Numbered from the stretch's first letter, positions 27,754 to 35,626 are shown. The stretch is DNA of 64,000 nt from Bacteroidia bacterium (GCA_016787895.1 JAEUTN010000014.1:124001-188000); one strand, 5' to 3'. Notes: generated by a model from the sequence alone, not told the origin. Program-made: numbers and translations.

Positions 27754-27754
27754 A

Positions 27755-29206
27755 TTATTTTTCAAGAGATTCTTTTACTAATTGATTTAAAAGTTTTGGA
27801 TCGGCCTTGCCTTTGCTGAGTTTCATCACCTCACCAACAAACAATCCCAGCAATCCCACCTTACCATTTTTGTATTCGGCAATTTTATCGGGAAATTTAG
27901 CCAGGGCCTGATCAACAAAACCCTGCAGTTCAGAACTGTTGCTGTTTTGTATAAGGTCCAGCTCCTTAGCCAGCTCTTCGGCACTTTTACCGGTTTGCTC
28001 CGCCAGTTGGGGAAACAAAATCTGAGCCGCTGCCGTATGGCTCACTTTGCCCTCGTCGATCAGCTGAATAATACCGGCTATTTTTGCAGGCGTTAATGCA
28101 AACTCCGTTAAATGCAAAGCGCGTTCGTTTAAAAAGGACTTAACAGGACCCATCAGCCAATTGGCCGCGCTTTTATAATTTTGGGTGTATTTAATCAGCT
28201 CCTGAAAATACGTGGCCAGCTCTTTTGTTTCCGTAATCTGATACGCGTCGTACTCACTGAGCTTGTATTCCTCAGTAAAACGGCGAAACAATTCCGAAGG
28301 CAATTCCGGCAAATCGGCTTTTATTTTGTTGATGTAATCCTGACGAATAAAAATGGGTTGCAAATCCGGCTCCGGAAAATACCGGTAGTCGTTGGCACTT
28401 TCTTTGCTGCGCAGGCTGAAGGTAAGGTCCTTCACCGCGTCGTATGAGCGGGTTTCCCCTGCAATCTCTTCCCCGGCTTCCAGCAAATCAATCTGGCGTT
28501 TAATTTCAAAATCAATGGCGCGTTGCACATTGCGGAAGGAGTTCATGTTTTTCACCTCCACTTTTTTTCCAAAGGTGTTCGAGCCTTTCAGCATCACCGA
28601 AATATTGGCGTCGCAGCGCAGCGAGCCTTCTTCCATGTTGCCATCGCAAATGCCGAGGTACCTCACCAGTTTGCGCACTTCGTTCAAATAGGTATAGGCT
28701 TCTTCTCCGCTTTTAATTACCGGTTCGGTTACCATTTCCAGCAAAGGGGTTCCGGCGCGGTTCAGGTCCACAAGCGTATCATAGGCATCAATGTCGTGCA
28801 AACTTTTTCCGGCATCCTCCTCCATGTGTATACGCGTTAACTCCACCCGTTTTTCACTTCCGTCCTTTAACTTAATGGGTATATAGCCTCCATTGCAAAT
28901 GGGGGTTTTGTCCTGGGTAATCTGGTAACCCTTGGGCAAATCGGCATAAAAATAATTTTTGCGGGCAAATTGGTTTTCTTCGCGAATGGTGGCGTGCACC
29001 GCCAAACCCAAACGCACCGCAAATTCAAGGGCGCGTTCGTTTACCACCGGCAAAGTTCCGGGGTGACCCAAAGTTACCACACTCACATTGGTATTGGGTA
29101 TGCCTCCGTACTCCGCGGGGTCGGAACTGTACATTTTTGTGCGGGTAAGCAATTGAATGTGGCACTCCAGCCCTATCACCGTCTCGTATTTCTCGTAAAT
29201 ACTCAT
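27755..29206 (-). CDS. gatB: Asp-tRNA(Asn)/Glu-tRNA(Gln) amidotransferase, subunit B
   Basis: The 483-aa GatB subunit (ATG at 29206; a TTG at 29212 is less likely) binds misacylated tRNA and activates Glu or Asp for transamidation in the GatCAB complex. It begins YETVIGLECHIQL, and shows the family motifs DLPKGYQITQ and EEGSLRCDANIS. The C-terminal YqeY-like helical tail ends VKESLEK. The length is normal. gatA and gatC are not in the window. An exact -7 box is 11 bases upstream. Confidence 0.95.
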   Translation of the reverse strand: MSIYEKYETVIGLECHIQLLTRTKMYSSDPAEYGGIPNTNVSVVTLGHPGTLPVVNERALEFAVRLGLAVHATIREENQFARKNYFYADLPKGYQITQDKTPICNGGYIPIKLKDGSEKRVELTRIHMEEDAGKSLHDIDAYDTLVDLNRAGTPLLEMVTEPVIKSGEEAYTYLNEVRKLVRYLGICDGNMEEGSLRCDANISVMLKGSNTFGKKVEVKNMNSFRNVQRAIDFEIKRQIDLLEAGEEIAGETRSYDAVKDLTFSLRSKESANDYRYFPEPDLQPIFIRQDYINKIKADLPELPSELFRRFTEEYKLSEYDAYQITETKELATYFQELIKYTQNYKSAANWLMGPVKSFLNERALHLTEFALTPAKIAGIIQLIDEGKVSHTAAAQILFPQLAEQTGKSAEELAKELDLIQNSNSSELQGFVDQALAKFPDKIAEYKNGKVGLLGLFVGEVMKLSKGKADPKLLNQLVKESLEK

Positions 29207-29216
29207 TTTCAAGCCC

Positions 29217-29224
29217 CAAAAGTA
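29217..29224 (-). promoter_or_regulatory. -7 promoter box TACTTTTG (gatB)
   Basis: This is an exact TAnnTTTG match on the minus strand, 11 bases before the gatB ATG at 29206. The expected leader would be about 5 bases. Confidence 0.5.
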
Positions 29225-29321
29225 CGGTTTTTTACTGTTTTACAGCTGGCCGGTTTTAAGTTGAAATAAAGCTATTCTCAAAATCATTAAATGGTGGTTT
29301 TGTTTGTTTTGGGCGCCTCCC

Positions 29322-29371
29322 CCATGAAGTAGAAAAACCAAAATTCACATCGGAGGTTTTTCACTTCATGG
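29322..29371. repeat. long inverted repeat CCATGAAGT...ACTTCATGG
   Basis: The left arm is 29322-29339 (CCATGAAGTAGAAAAACC) and the right arm is 29355-29371. They pair over 17 bp with one bulged A and a 15-nt loop. A GC-rich stretch follows immediately. Confidence 0.6.
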
Positions 29372-29408
29372 CGGGCCGGGCTGCTGCGGGCTCGCTGATC
29401 GCTCGGCT

Positions 29409-29440
29409 TTTTTTGTTGAGGCTGCGCCGCCAACAAAAAA
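29409..29440. terminator. hairpin TTTTTTGTTG / CAACAAAAAA
   Basis: A perfect 10-bp stem surrounds a 12-nt GC-rich loop. It could work as a terminator in either direction but follows no known gene end, so it is more likely part of a repeat. Confidence 0.35.
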
Positions 29441-29698
29441 GAGCTAAACCCTACGCATCCCTGGCGCAGCCCCAGTCGTTTAACATTCTCACATTTCTGA
29501 ATACTTTAGCCAATTGTAAAAAGTCAATTCTAAAGCAACCGTCTAATGCACAGGTGGTTCTGTTGTAAATCAATCTCCGAAAATGGCAGAAGAAATCAAA
29601 TCCCCTTCAGCAAACACAGTAGGTATAGGCCTAGGCAAATACAAAAAATTGATTCACTCCTAAACTCTATAAATCCACCGCTAGCTCCCACAGCAAAC

Positions 29699-29940
29699 GA
29701 CCTTCGAAAAATGGCTTAGCATATCTTAGGAAATTTAAAGCGAAGGCATGTGCTAAGCAGGCAGGGCAAATGTGTTAAGACACATTTGAGCCAGCTTGTG
29801 CGCCTGCGAGCATATTTTAGGTTAAGCGTTTATTTTACTTAACCGCACACCTTGCCTGCTGGGAGGGCAAATGTGCTGTGCACATTTGAGCCAGCCGGTG
29901 TGGTAGAGACTTTAGATTTGCAAGCCATTTTTCGGAAGTC
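29699..29940. repeat. 242-bp element with terminal inverted repeats, copy A
   Basis: The ends are GACCTTCGAAAAATGGCTT (29699-29717) and AAGCCATTTTTCGGAAGTC (29922-29940), inverted repeats matching at 17 of 19 positions. Inside are two hairpins sharing GGGCAAATGTG...CACATTTGAGCC (29767-29788 and 29868-29888) and GGTTAAG/CTTAACC around 29820-29843. A copy of identical length lies at 35141-35382, about 93% identical by hand alignment. No coding capacity is seen; it resembles a MITE-like or structured RNA element. Confidence 0.75.
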
Positions 29941-29980
29941 TTGACCTCTTTGGTTCTTTCTGTGTCAAGACAGAAAGAAC
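29940..29980 (+). repeat. CTTGAC-flanked hairpin H1
   Basis: The flank hexamer CTTGAC (29940-29945) is followed by an 11-bp perfect stem GTTCTTTCTGT/ACAGAAAGAAC (29953-29963 with 29970-29980). The 6-nt loop GTCAAG (29964-29969) is the reverse complement of the flank hexamer. Confidence 0.75.
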
Positions 29981-30030
29981 GGACGAGATATTTCAAGGAA
30001 AAACAAGAGAGCGGAAGCCGATCGCTGCGT

Positions 30031-30094
30031 CTTGACTTCTTTGGTTCTTTCGCAGCTAGTGCTGAGCTTGTCGAAGCATCAAGACAGAAAGAAC
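30031..30094 (+). repeat. hairpin H2 carrying a REP-like insertion
   Basis: CTTGAC (30031-30036) precedes stem GTTCTTTC (30044-30051)/GAAAGAAC (30087-30094). The loop is enlarged by a REP-like unit GCTAGTGCTGAGCTTGTCGAAGC (two parts, 30055-30077) before ATCAAG. Compared with H1 the unit looks inserted into the loop. Confidence 0.65.
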
Positions 30095-30139
30095 GGACGA
30101 AATATTGCTCCGTAGATTTTCAGGCCATTTTTCGGAAGT

Positions 30140-30201
30140 CTTGATTTTTTGCTACTTTGGAACTTGTGCTGAGTTTACCGAAGCATCTAAGGAAAAAGTA
30201 G
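30140..30201 (+). repeat. degenerate hairpin H3 carrying a REP-like insertion
   Basis: CTTGAT (30140-30145) precedes stem CTACTTT (30152-30158)/AAAGTAG (30195-30201). The loop contains CTTGTGCTGAGTTTACCGAAG, a relative of the REP-like unit. A stray right-end inverted repeat (30122-30140) lies directly before it. Confidence 0.55.
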
Positions 30202-30242
30202 AAAAAAGAACGTAATTCGGTATTACTAGATACCTTGCAAAG

Positions 30243-31184
30243 GTGTTTATAAACAAAAATACTGCCCTCGTTAAATCCATCGCCAAACAATTGGGTTTCG
30301 ACTTCTGCGGCATCTCCAAAGCTGAATTTTTGGCGGAAGAAGCCCCGCGTTTGGAAAAATGGCTGAAAGAAAACCGCCATGGCGAAATGCGCTACATGGA
30401 AAATTACTTCGACAAACGCCTTAACCCCGCTCTATTGGTAGAAGGCGCCAAATCGGTGATTTCCCTGCTCTACAATTATTATCCTAATCAGCAGCAAAGG
30501 CCCGATGCGCCGAAACTCAGCAAATACGCCTATGGTAAGGATTATCATTTGGTGATTAAAGATAAACTAAATGAATTTTTGGAACTTCTTAGAAACAAAA
30601 TTGGAGAAATCAATGCCAGGGCTTTTGTGGACTCCGCTCCTGTTTTAGAAAAGGCCTGGGCCGCAAAAAGCGGATTGGGCTGGTTAGGCAAAAACGCCAA
30701 CCTCATTAATAAACAACAAGGCTCCTTTTTTTTTATAGCTGAGCTGATACTCGATCTTGAGCTGGAACCCGACGGGCCCATTAAAGATTATTGCGGCACC
30801 TGCACCAAATGCATTGAGGCCTGCCCAACCGATGCCATTGTTGAACCTTACGTGGTGGATGGCAGCAAGTGCATTTCGTATTTGACCATTGAATTAAGAG
30901 AAGCGATTCCTGAAACTTTTAAAAATAAAATGGACAACTGGGCCTTTGGCTGCGATGTGTGTCAGGATGTGTGTCCCTGGAATTCCTTTTCTTTTCCGCA
31001 TCAGGAAGCGCAATTTACCCCTTCAGCTGAACTCATGAACATGAGTACCCGGGATTGGCAGGAGATGACGGAACTTACCTTTCAAAGGGTGTTTAAAAAC
31101 TCGGCGGTTAAGCGAACCAAATTCCAGGGTTTAAAACGTAATCTGAATTTTTTGAGGCCCTTTGATTCCCCTTCAAAAGGCTAA
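30243..31184 (+). CDS. queG: epoxyqueuosine reductase
   Basis: This iron-sulfur, cobalamin-dependent enzyme performs the last step of queuosine tRNA modification. The 313-aa protein has the DUF1730-like N-terminal region, the probable catalytic acid Asp130 in [10 protein letters not shown], and two 4Fe-4S clusters: Cys184, 187, 190 and 194 ([11 protein letters not shown]) and Cys210, 237, 240 and 244. It lacks the C-terminal HEAT-repeat extension of the E. coli enzyme, as is usual in Bacteroidota. The start is GTG at 30243, with no ATG in range. It appears to be a single gene next to repeat arrays on both sides. Confidence 0.9.
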   Translation: MFINKNTALVKSIAKQLGFDFCGISKAEFLAEEAPRLEKWLKENRHGEMRYMENYFDKRLNPALLVEGAKSVISLLYNYYPNQQQRPDAPKLSKYAYGKDYHLVIKDKLNEFLELLRNKIGEINARAFVDSAPVLEKAWAAKSGLGWLGKNANLINKQQGSFFFIAELILDLELEPDGPIKDYCGTCTKCIEACPTDAIVEPYVVDGSKCISYLTIELREAIPETFKNKMDNWAFGCDVCQDVCPWNSFSFPHQEAQFTPSAELMNMSTRDWQEMTELTFQRVFKNSAVKRTKFQGLKRNLNFLRPFDSPSKG

Positions 31185-31204
31185 GTGCAAGCTTTTAAAT
31201 TTAT

Positions 31205-31264
31205 AAAAAAAGCCACCAATTACACAGATTACACTAATTTACCATCACGCCTAAATTACACGAA
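31205..31264 (+). repeat. dispersed ATTACAC repeat without the GC-rich insert
   Basis: The sequence runs AAAAAAGCCACCAATTACAC, then AATTTACCA and ATTACACGAA. It matches the minus strand of about 15160-15253, which is the same repeat interrupted by the 40-bp block at 15201-15240. Confidence 0.6.
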
Positions 31265-31284
31265 AAGAAATTCTTAAAATTTTT

Positions 31285-31762
31285 GTCACGTCGAGTAGCT
31301 GCAGTATAGCAAGAGGGAAGGGCAGCGTATCGAGACGCTGAGGGGGTTATCGCATCACTTCTCGATACGGCCCATTTGGTTTACACAGGGGCCTACTCGA
31401 AGTGACAGGGTTAAATAGTTCTTGTCACGTCGATTAGGGCTGGTTGGCTTTGCGGGTAAAGCCCGTATCGAGACGCTGATGGGGTTATTAAAAATCTCGC
31501 ATCACTTCTCGATACGGCCCATTTGGTTTACACAGGGGCCTACTCGAAGTGACAGGGTTAAATGGTCCTTGTCACGTCGAGTAGGGCTGGTTGGCTCTGC
31601 GGGTAGAGCCCGTATCGAGACGCTGATAGGTTTATTAAAAATCTCGCATCACTTCTCGATACGGCCCATTTGGTTTACACAGGGGCCTACTCGAAGTGAC
31701 AGGGTTAAATAGTCCTTGTCACCTCGAGTAGGGCTAGTTGGCTCTGCGGGTAAAGTCCGACG
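31285..31762. repeat. tandem array of palindromic units of about 147 bp
   Basis: Units start with GTCACGTCGAGTAGG at 31285, 31424, 31571 and 31718 (the last partial), so the periods are 139, 147 and 147 bp. Each unit is palindromic: GTCAC-TCGAGTAGG pairs with CCTACTCGAAGTGAC at its end, and CCCGTATCGAGA pairs with TCTCGATACGG inside. Units 2 and 3 are nearly identical. The TCGAGTA...TATCGAGA pattern recalls REP-like elements common in Bacteroidota. Confidence 0.85.
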
Positions 31763-31823
31763 GAGAGTGAAGCTTTGGAAAAACAATCCGGCTGAACCTC
31801 GCCGGCACGCCCAAATTAGCGCC

Positions 31824-33611
31824 CTACTCTGCCTTCACTTTAATCCCATTCTTATCAATGATGACTTTTGCATCGTCGGAGCTCACGCGTACCCCATCAC
31901 TGTCGACTTTTACTTTGGAGGATCTTGATTTGATGTGCACCCCATGAGCGTTGATGTTAATCTCTTTGTGGTCTCTCCAGTCATCTGTTTCCTCGTCGAG
32001 CCCTTCACAATCCACACACTCTAAACCGGCTTCTGTCATAATCCAGCGGCGCTCAATCATGTCGCCATCGTAGGTATTTGTTACGTTTTCGATATCGTAA
32101 ATCAGGTTCTCCACCGTTTTATCCAGATAAATGATTTGACCAACGGGTAATTTTAAAATGGCTGTGACATTCTGAAAACGAAATTTATCGGCATTGTTCA
32201 CTTTAAACAGGTTGTCGAACACCACGGTACTGTCGTTTTGTGTTGCTTTATACACAATGTTTTTTGCACGTTCGTTGGCTGTTAGTTTATCTTCGGCTTT
32301 GGCTTCTTTTACGATGACCAACTCCAACTGATTGTTTTGTGATTTAATGATGTTCAGCTGAGCGTGACCTATCAGGTACTTCATGGCCCCGTGTGAACCT
32401 ATGGCATAATTGCTTTCGCCCCGGTGAGTTCTGTAATTGCGCTCTCCTTCATGGTCCATATCGCTGGTATTAAGTTCTTCGTAATTCAGGGGAATTTCAC
32501 GCATGGTTAAGTTGAGCACTTTGCTTGAATCCAAAGTCACTTTTTCGCGCACCTTGGCGGTTTTATTAAAATCTTTGGCGGTTCTCAGGCCTACGTATAA
32601 AATCAACACTAAACCAATCAGCCAGATAATGCTGGCGCTGAGGTTCATCCAGCGGTTGCTGTATTTAAATTTAAAGAGCAGTTTCATGCCTCCGTAAATC
32701 ATGCCCAGCACCGGCACGGCAATAAATAAAAACAAACCTATGAGGCCCAGGTAAAAATCCTTACCGTCCATTAAAAACATGTCGGCCCAATCGCCAATGG
32801 AAAAATTACTTACAAAGCTGATGCCGAAAGCTGAAGTGATGAGGCCCAGGAAAAAAAGCACGCCAAAAAGTATCAGGAAAAACCCAAGGATTTTGATGAT
32901 GGCTTTGCCTATGCCCATAAACACGGTCACAAAAAAGTCAACAATTTTTTCGGCCCCCGTTCTGTACACATCCGAATTTGAGCCGGACTTGATATCGTTA
33001 CCGTATTTTTCCATACGTTTTTTCAGCTGCTCTGCTTCTTCCTTCACCACTTTGGAGATGTTGTTGATGTCCACCTTCTCCCCTTTCATGGCCAGTTTTT
33101 CGGCAGTAGTGGTGGCTTCGGGTATGGCAATCCAGAGAATGATATAGATAAGCACTCCGGTTCCGGCAAACACCAGCAATAAGGCCAGGGCTATGCGCAG
33201 CCACACGGGATCAAACCCAAAATAATGCCCAACACCTGAACACACCCCACCCAGCACTTTGTTATCGGGATCGCGGTACAAACGTTTTTTAATGGGCTCA
33301 GCGCTGTACTCTTCTTCCTGTGAAGCGTTTGAAGCGTTGTTTACGTTTTCGGCGCCAAAATCCTCGGGCTTACCCATGGTGTCAAGCGCGTAATCCACAT
33401 CCATCAGCAAAATCACCTGCTTGCCGGGGTTCAGCTTTTCCTGCAGCAATTCTGCAATGCGGGCCTCAATGTCGCTCATGATTTCATTGCCCCCTTCGGT
33501 GTGAGAGAAATACGATTTGATGGTACTCAGGTAACGACTGAGTTTATCGTAAGCATCTTCTTCGATGTGAAAAATGATTCCACTGATGTTTATGGTTAAT
33601 GTTTTGTTCAT
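31824..33611 (-). CDS. PspC-domain membrane protein
   Basis: The 595-aa protein has a helical N-terminus (1-100), then a PspC domain (about 110-168) with the motif LYRDPDNKVLGGVCSGVGHY and a hydrophobic helix ending WIAIPEA. About four more membrane segments follow (235-345) and then a long hydrophilic C-terminal domain rich in charged beta strands. PspC domains act in phage-shock and envelope-stress responses. The gene lies 146 bp downstream of a PadR regulator on the same strand, a pairing common in Bacteroidota, so envelope-stress regulation through PadR is likely. The ligand is unknown. Confidence 0.85.
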   Translation of the reverse strand: MNKTLTINISGIIFHIEEDAYDKLSRYLSTIKSYFSHTEGGNEIMSDIEARIAELLQEKLNPGKQVILLMDVDYALDTMGKPEDFGAENVNNASNASQEEEYSAEPIKKRLYRDPDNKVLGGVCSGVGHYFGFDPVWLRIALALLLVFAGTGVLIYIILWIAIPEATTTAEKLAMKGEKVDINNISKVVKEEAEQLKKRMEKYGNDIKSGSNSDVYRTGAEKIVDFFVTVFMGIGKAIIKILGFFLILFGVLFFLGLITSAFGISFVSNFSIGDWADMFLMDGKDFYLGLIGLFLFIAVPVLGMIYGGMKLLFKFKYSNRWMNLSASIIWLIGLVLILYVGLRTAKDFNKTAKVREKVTLDSSKVLNLTMREIPLNYEELNTSDMDHEGERNYRTHRGESNYAIGSHGAMKYLIGHAQLNIIKSQNNQLELVIVKEAKAEDKLTANERAKNIVYKATQNDSTVVFDNLFKVNNADKFRFQNVTAILKLPVGQIIYLDKTVENLIYDIENVTNTYDGDMIERRWIMTEAGLECVDCEGLDEETDDWRDHKEININAHGVHIKSRSSKVKVDSDGVRVSSDDAKVIIDKNGIKVKAE

Positions 33612-33757
33612 TGGGTTTGGTGTTTAATTTTTTTATCTCGTTAACTGGCACTAAATCATGTCAGTCTATTTTTGATTTTTTTAAATTTTAATTTTTAAAT
33701 CGCTACTCAAAATGAAGCGAAATTTCTTTTTGGTAAATTTTATCAGAAATTTCTGCT

Positions 33758-34144
33758 TCATTTACCTTCCTTAATGGTGCTATTGACCGCTTGTACCAAT
33801 TCCAGCCATGACAGCTGAAGTTCTTTAAGGTATTGTTCGCCTATTTCGGTGAGTTTGTAATATTTGCGGGGTGGCCCGCTGCTGCTTTCTTCCCAGCGGT
33901 AGGCCAGCAATCCGGAGTTTTTAAGTCGGGTGAGCAGGGGATAAAGGGTGCCTTCCACCACCACCAGTTTGGTGTCTTTCAGTTTATCGATAATACCGGT
34001 TGGGTAGGCATCGCCCTGAGAGAGTATGGAAAGTATGCACAATTCGAGTACACCTTTTCGCATTTGGGCCTGGGCGGCCGCGCGGAAATTGTCGGATTTA
34101 TCAGATACACCGTCTGTTGATATGTCGTTCTCGGGGTTTAGCAT
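33758..34144 (-). CDS. PadR family transcriptional regulator
   Basis: The 128-aa protein has the PadR winged-helix DNA-binding domain (about 28-105). Signatures are MRKGVLELCILSILSQGDAY, VVVEGTLYPLLTRLKNSGLL and PPRKYYKLTEIG. The first 25 residues are extra and hydrophilic. PadR proteins are usually autorepressors that also control adjacent genes. Here the downstream pspC gene is the obvious target, and the AGTACT sites before the neighbouring gene at 34653 are possible operators (inference). Confidence 0.9.
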   Translation of the reverse strand: MLNPENDISTDGVSDKSDNFRAAAQAQMRKGVLELCILSILSQGDAYPTGIIDKLKDTKLVVVEGTLYPLLTRLKNSGLLAYRWEESSSGPPRKYYKLTEIGEQYLKELQLSWLELVQAVNSTIKEGK

Positions 34145-34281
34145 TTCGTTCGTTTTACCGGTTATTTTATTTTGTTGAAGTACAGTTCTAATGTGTTGAT
34201 GAATGCTGGATTCTTTCAGGTTCTCTCATTTGTACATTCGATTATTTGCACATCTGCACATAGGATCATTTACACATTCAA

Positions 34282-34653
34282 TTAAATTGTTTTAAAATTC
34301 AACACCACTTTGTGCACCACTTCGCTTTTCAGTTGTTTTAATTGCAGGGCCATAAATTGTTTTTCAATTTCTTTTTTTAATTCCTTGTCCTCTGTTTTGG
34401 CCAGAGCAAAATTCACTTTACCGGTTGAATCGGTACTAAATAAAACCTCCACCTTGTTGTTAACGGCTGTTTTGTTTTCGTTCACCGGCATGAGGATGTG
34501 CGGAAACTTAAAATAGTTGCGAATCACTTTTTCGGTTTCAGCGCTTGAGGATGTGCCTTCGTTTGGGTTATGGGCAGAGGTGCCGGCTTGCATTTGGCTG
34601 ATGCTGCAACTGCTTACTATAACCAGGAGCAGGGATTTGATCAGATTTTTCAT
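34282..34653 (-). CDS. small exported protein, 123 aa, possible TonB-C-like fold
   Basis: The N-terminus MKNLIKSLLLVIVSSCSISQ is a signal sequence and could be a lipoprotein signal with Cys16 in VSSC. A Ser/Glu-rich linker follows, then a compact C-terminal domain (about 45-123) starting NYFKFPHILMP, with alternating beta and helix and ending VVLNFKTI. This resembles the C-terminal domain of Bacteroidota TonB-like proteins, but the match is weak. Its promoter region contains an exact -7 box and three AGTACT sites, so it is probably regulated. It may belong with the PadR/PspC group. Confidence 0.6.
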   Translation of the reverse strand: MKNLIKSLLLVIVSSCSISQMQAGTSAHNPNEGTSSSAETEKVIRNYFKFPHILMPVNENKTAVNNKVEVLFSTDSTGKVNFALAKTEDKELKKEIEKQFMALQLKQLKSEVVHKVVLNFKTI

Positions 34654-34686
34654 GGTTTTAAAGTTTTATAATGGTTGTTTTATTTT

Positions 34687-34746
34687 AGTACTATTTGGTG
34701 ATGCAAACATACAACGATATTTCAGTACTTTGCCATGCATAGTACT
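34687..34746 (-). promoter_or_regulatory. regulated promoter: -7 box TATGTTTG with three AGTACT sites
   Basis: On the minus strand TATGTTTG (34704-34711) is an exact -7 match for the gene starting at 34653. AGTACT palindromes lie at 34687-34692, 34724-34729 and 34741-34746, flanking the box on both sides; two extend to TAGTACTA. Such an array suggests a repressor operator, with the nearby PadR as a candidate. Confidence 0.4.
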
Positions 34747-34926
34747 AAATATTTTCAATAAATAATCCATATGCTTGATTATCAATTAATTTAAATTTTT
34801 ATTTAACGTTTTTTAGCAAATAAAACACCAGCTCATCTTTCAAATAGGACAAAACACCCCACTCTTAAGGCATGAAAATGCTTTTAAAACAGTTTTTGAA
34901 GTATTTGCTCAACCTTCCTATCAGCT

Positions 34927-35161
34927 AAAGCAAACAAAGAAGGTCTGTGCCGTGCATTTAAAATTGCTGCCATATTCCCTATGCTAAAATCCACCCTTAG
35001 CCCACCCTGCAATCGACCTTCGAAAAATGGCTTAGCAATTAAAATTCGGGACAGCAAACACATAAGGTCCGCGCGTTGGCATTTAAAAATTGCTGAAATA
35101 TTCCTGATGCTAAATTCTACCGCTAGCCCACCCTGCAATCGACCTTCGAAAAATGGCTTAG
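34927..35161 (+). repeat. direct duplication of about 110 bp
   Basis: 34927-35035 and 35052-35161 share the order AGCAAACA...AAGGTC, CATTTAAAA-TTGCTG, ATGCTAAA, TAGCCCACCCTGCAATCGAC and CGAAAAATGGCTTAG, with moderate divergence. Each unit ends in the left inverted repeat of the 242-bp element, so the first unit carries an orphan end at 35015-35033. Confidence 0.65.
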
Positions 35162-35382
35162 TGAATCAAAGGAAATTTACGGCGCCGGCTCGCGCTAAGC
35201 AGGCAGGGCAAATGTGTTAAGACACATTTGAGCCAGCTTGTGCGCCTGCGAGCATATTTTAGGTTAAGCGTTTATTATACTTAACCGCGCACCTTGCCTG
35301 CTGGGAGGGCAAATGTGCTGTGCACATTTGAGCCAGCCGGTGTGGTAGAGACTTTAGATTCACAAGCCATTTTTCGGAAGTC
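35141..35382. repeat. 242-bp element with terminal inverted repeats, copy B
   Basis: It has the same length, ends and orientation as 29699-29940. The left 60 bp has diverged most; the hairpin-rich right 180 bp differs at only about five positions. The conservation of the hairpins against the diverged left part suggests that structure matters. Confidence 0.75.
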
Positions 35383-35422
35383 TTGATTTCTTTGCTACTT
35401 TCTGCATCAAGGCAGAAAGTAG
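35382..35422 (+). repeat. CTTGAT-flanked hairpin H4
   Basis: The flank CTTGAT (35382-35387) precedes an 11-bp perfect stem CTACTTTCTGC/GCAGAAAGTAG (35395-35405 with 35412-35422). The loop is ATCAAG (35406-35411), the reverse complement of the flank. Both stem and flank differ from H1, yet all pairing is kept. Confidence 0.75.
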
Positions 35423-35482
35423 AGAAAAAGATATTATCATCCCAGATATTGTAGTGAGTCTAAATATTTATTAAACGCTTTT

Positions 35483-35576
35483 GCCACTTTTTCTTGACAC
35501 AAAGTGGCGCAAACCCGCCCGACTGAACGTCCTGCCCGACTGCGTCATTCAGGCGGGCGTTCGGGCGGGAGTCAAG
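35483..35576 (-). repeat. hairpin H5 with a displaced GTCAAG flank
   Basis: Stem GCCACTTT (35483-35490)/AAAGTGGC (35501-35508) has loop TTCTTGACAC containing CTTGAC. The complementary flank GTCAAG is at 35571-35576, separated by a GC-rich inverted block (about 35510-35570, GGGCGGG-type) that looks inserted. Confidence 0.6.
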
Positions 35577-35626
35577 ACGCAGCGATTGGTCTTCGCTCCT
35601 TTGTTTTTCCGCGAGATATTTCGTCC

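Larger units (their letters stand above)
29207..30242. repeat. 1.04-kb gene-free region packed with structured repeats
   Basis: Between divergent gatB and queG no credible gene is seen. The stretch holds an 18-bp inverted repeat (29322-29371), a 10-bp hairpin (29409-29440), a 242-bp element with terminal inverted repeats (29699-29940) and three CTTGA-loop hairpins (29940-30201). About 29445-29670 shows nothing recognisable. Confidence 0.75.
31185..31823. repeat. 639-bp gene-free region dominated by tandem palindromic units
   Basis: No gene is seen between the 3' ends of queG and the pspC gene. The stretch holds a dispersed ATTACAC repeat (31205-31264) and the roughly 147-bp tandem array (31285-31762). 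The open frame of 96 codons inside the array exists only because the unit length is a multiple of three. Confidence 0.75.

Noticed and set aside
29368-29568. 66-codon open frame in the gatB-queG gap
   Set aside because: It crosses two strong hairpins and a GC-rich repeat, and its composition is not protein-like.
29940-30201. CRISPR-like array
   Set aside because: The repeats are hairpins with variable arms and irregular spacing, not identical repeats with regular unique spacers; no cas genes.
31422-31712. 96-codon open frame with two identical 49-residue halves
   Set aside because: It lies wholly inside the tandem array; the unit length of 147 bp is a multiple of three, so any open frame repeats. 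No start signal and no family resemblance.
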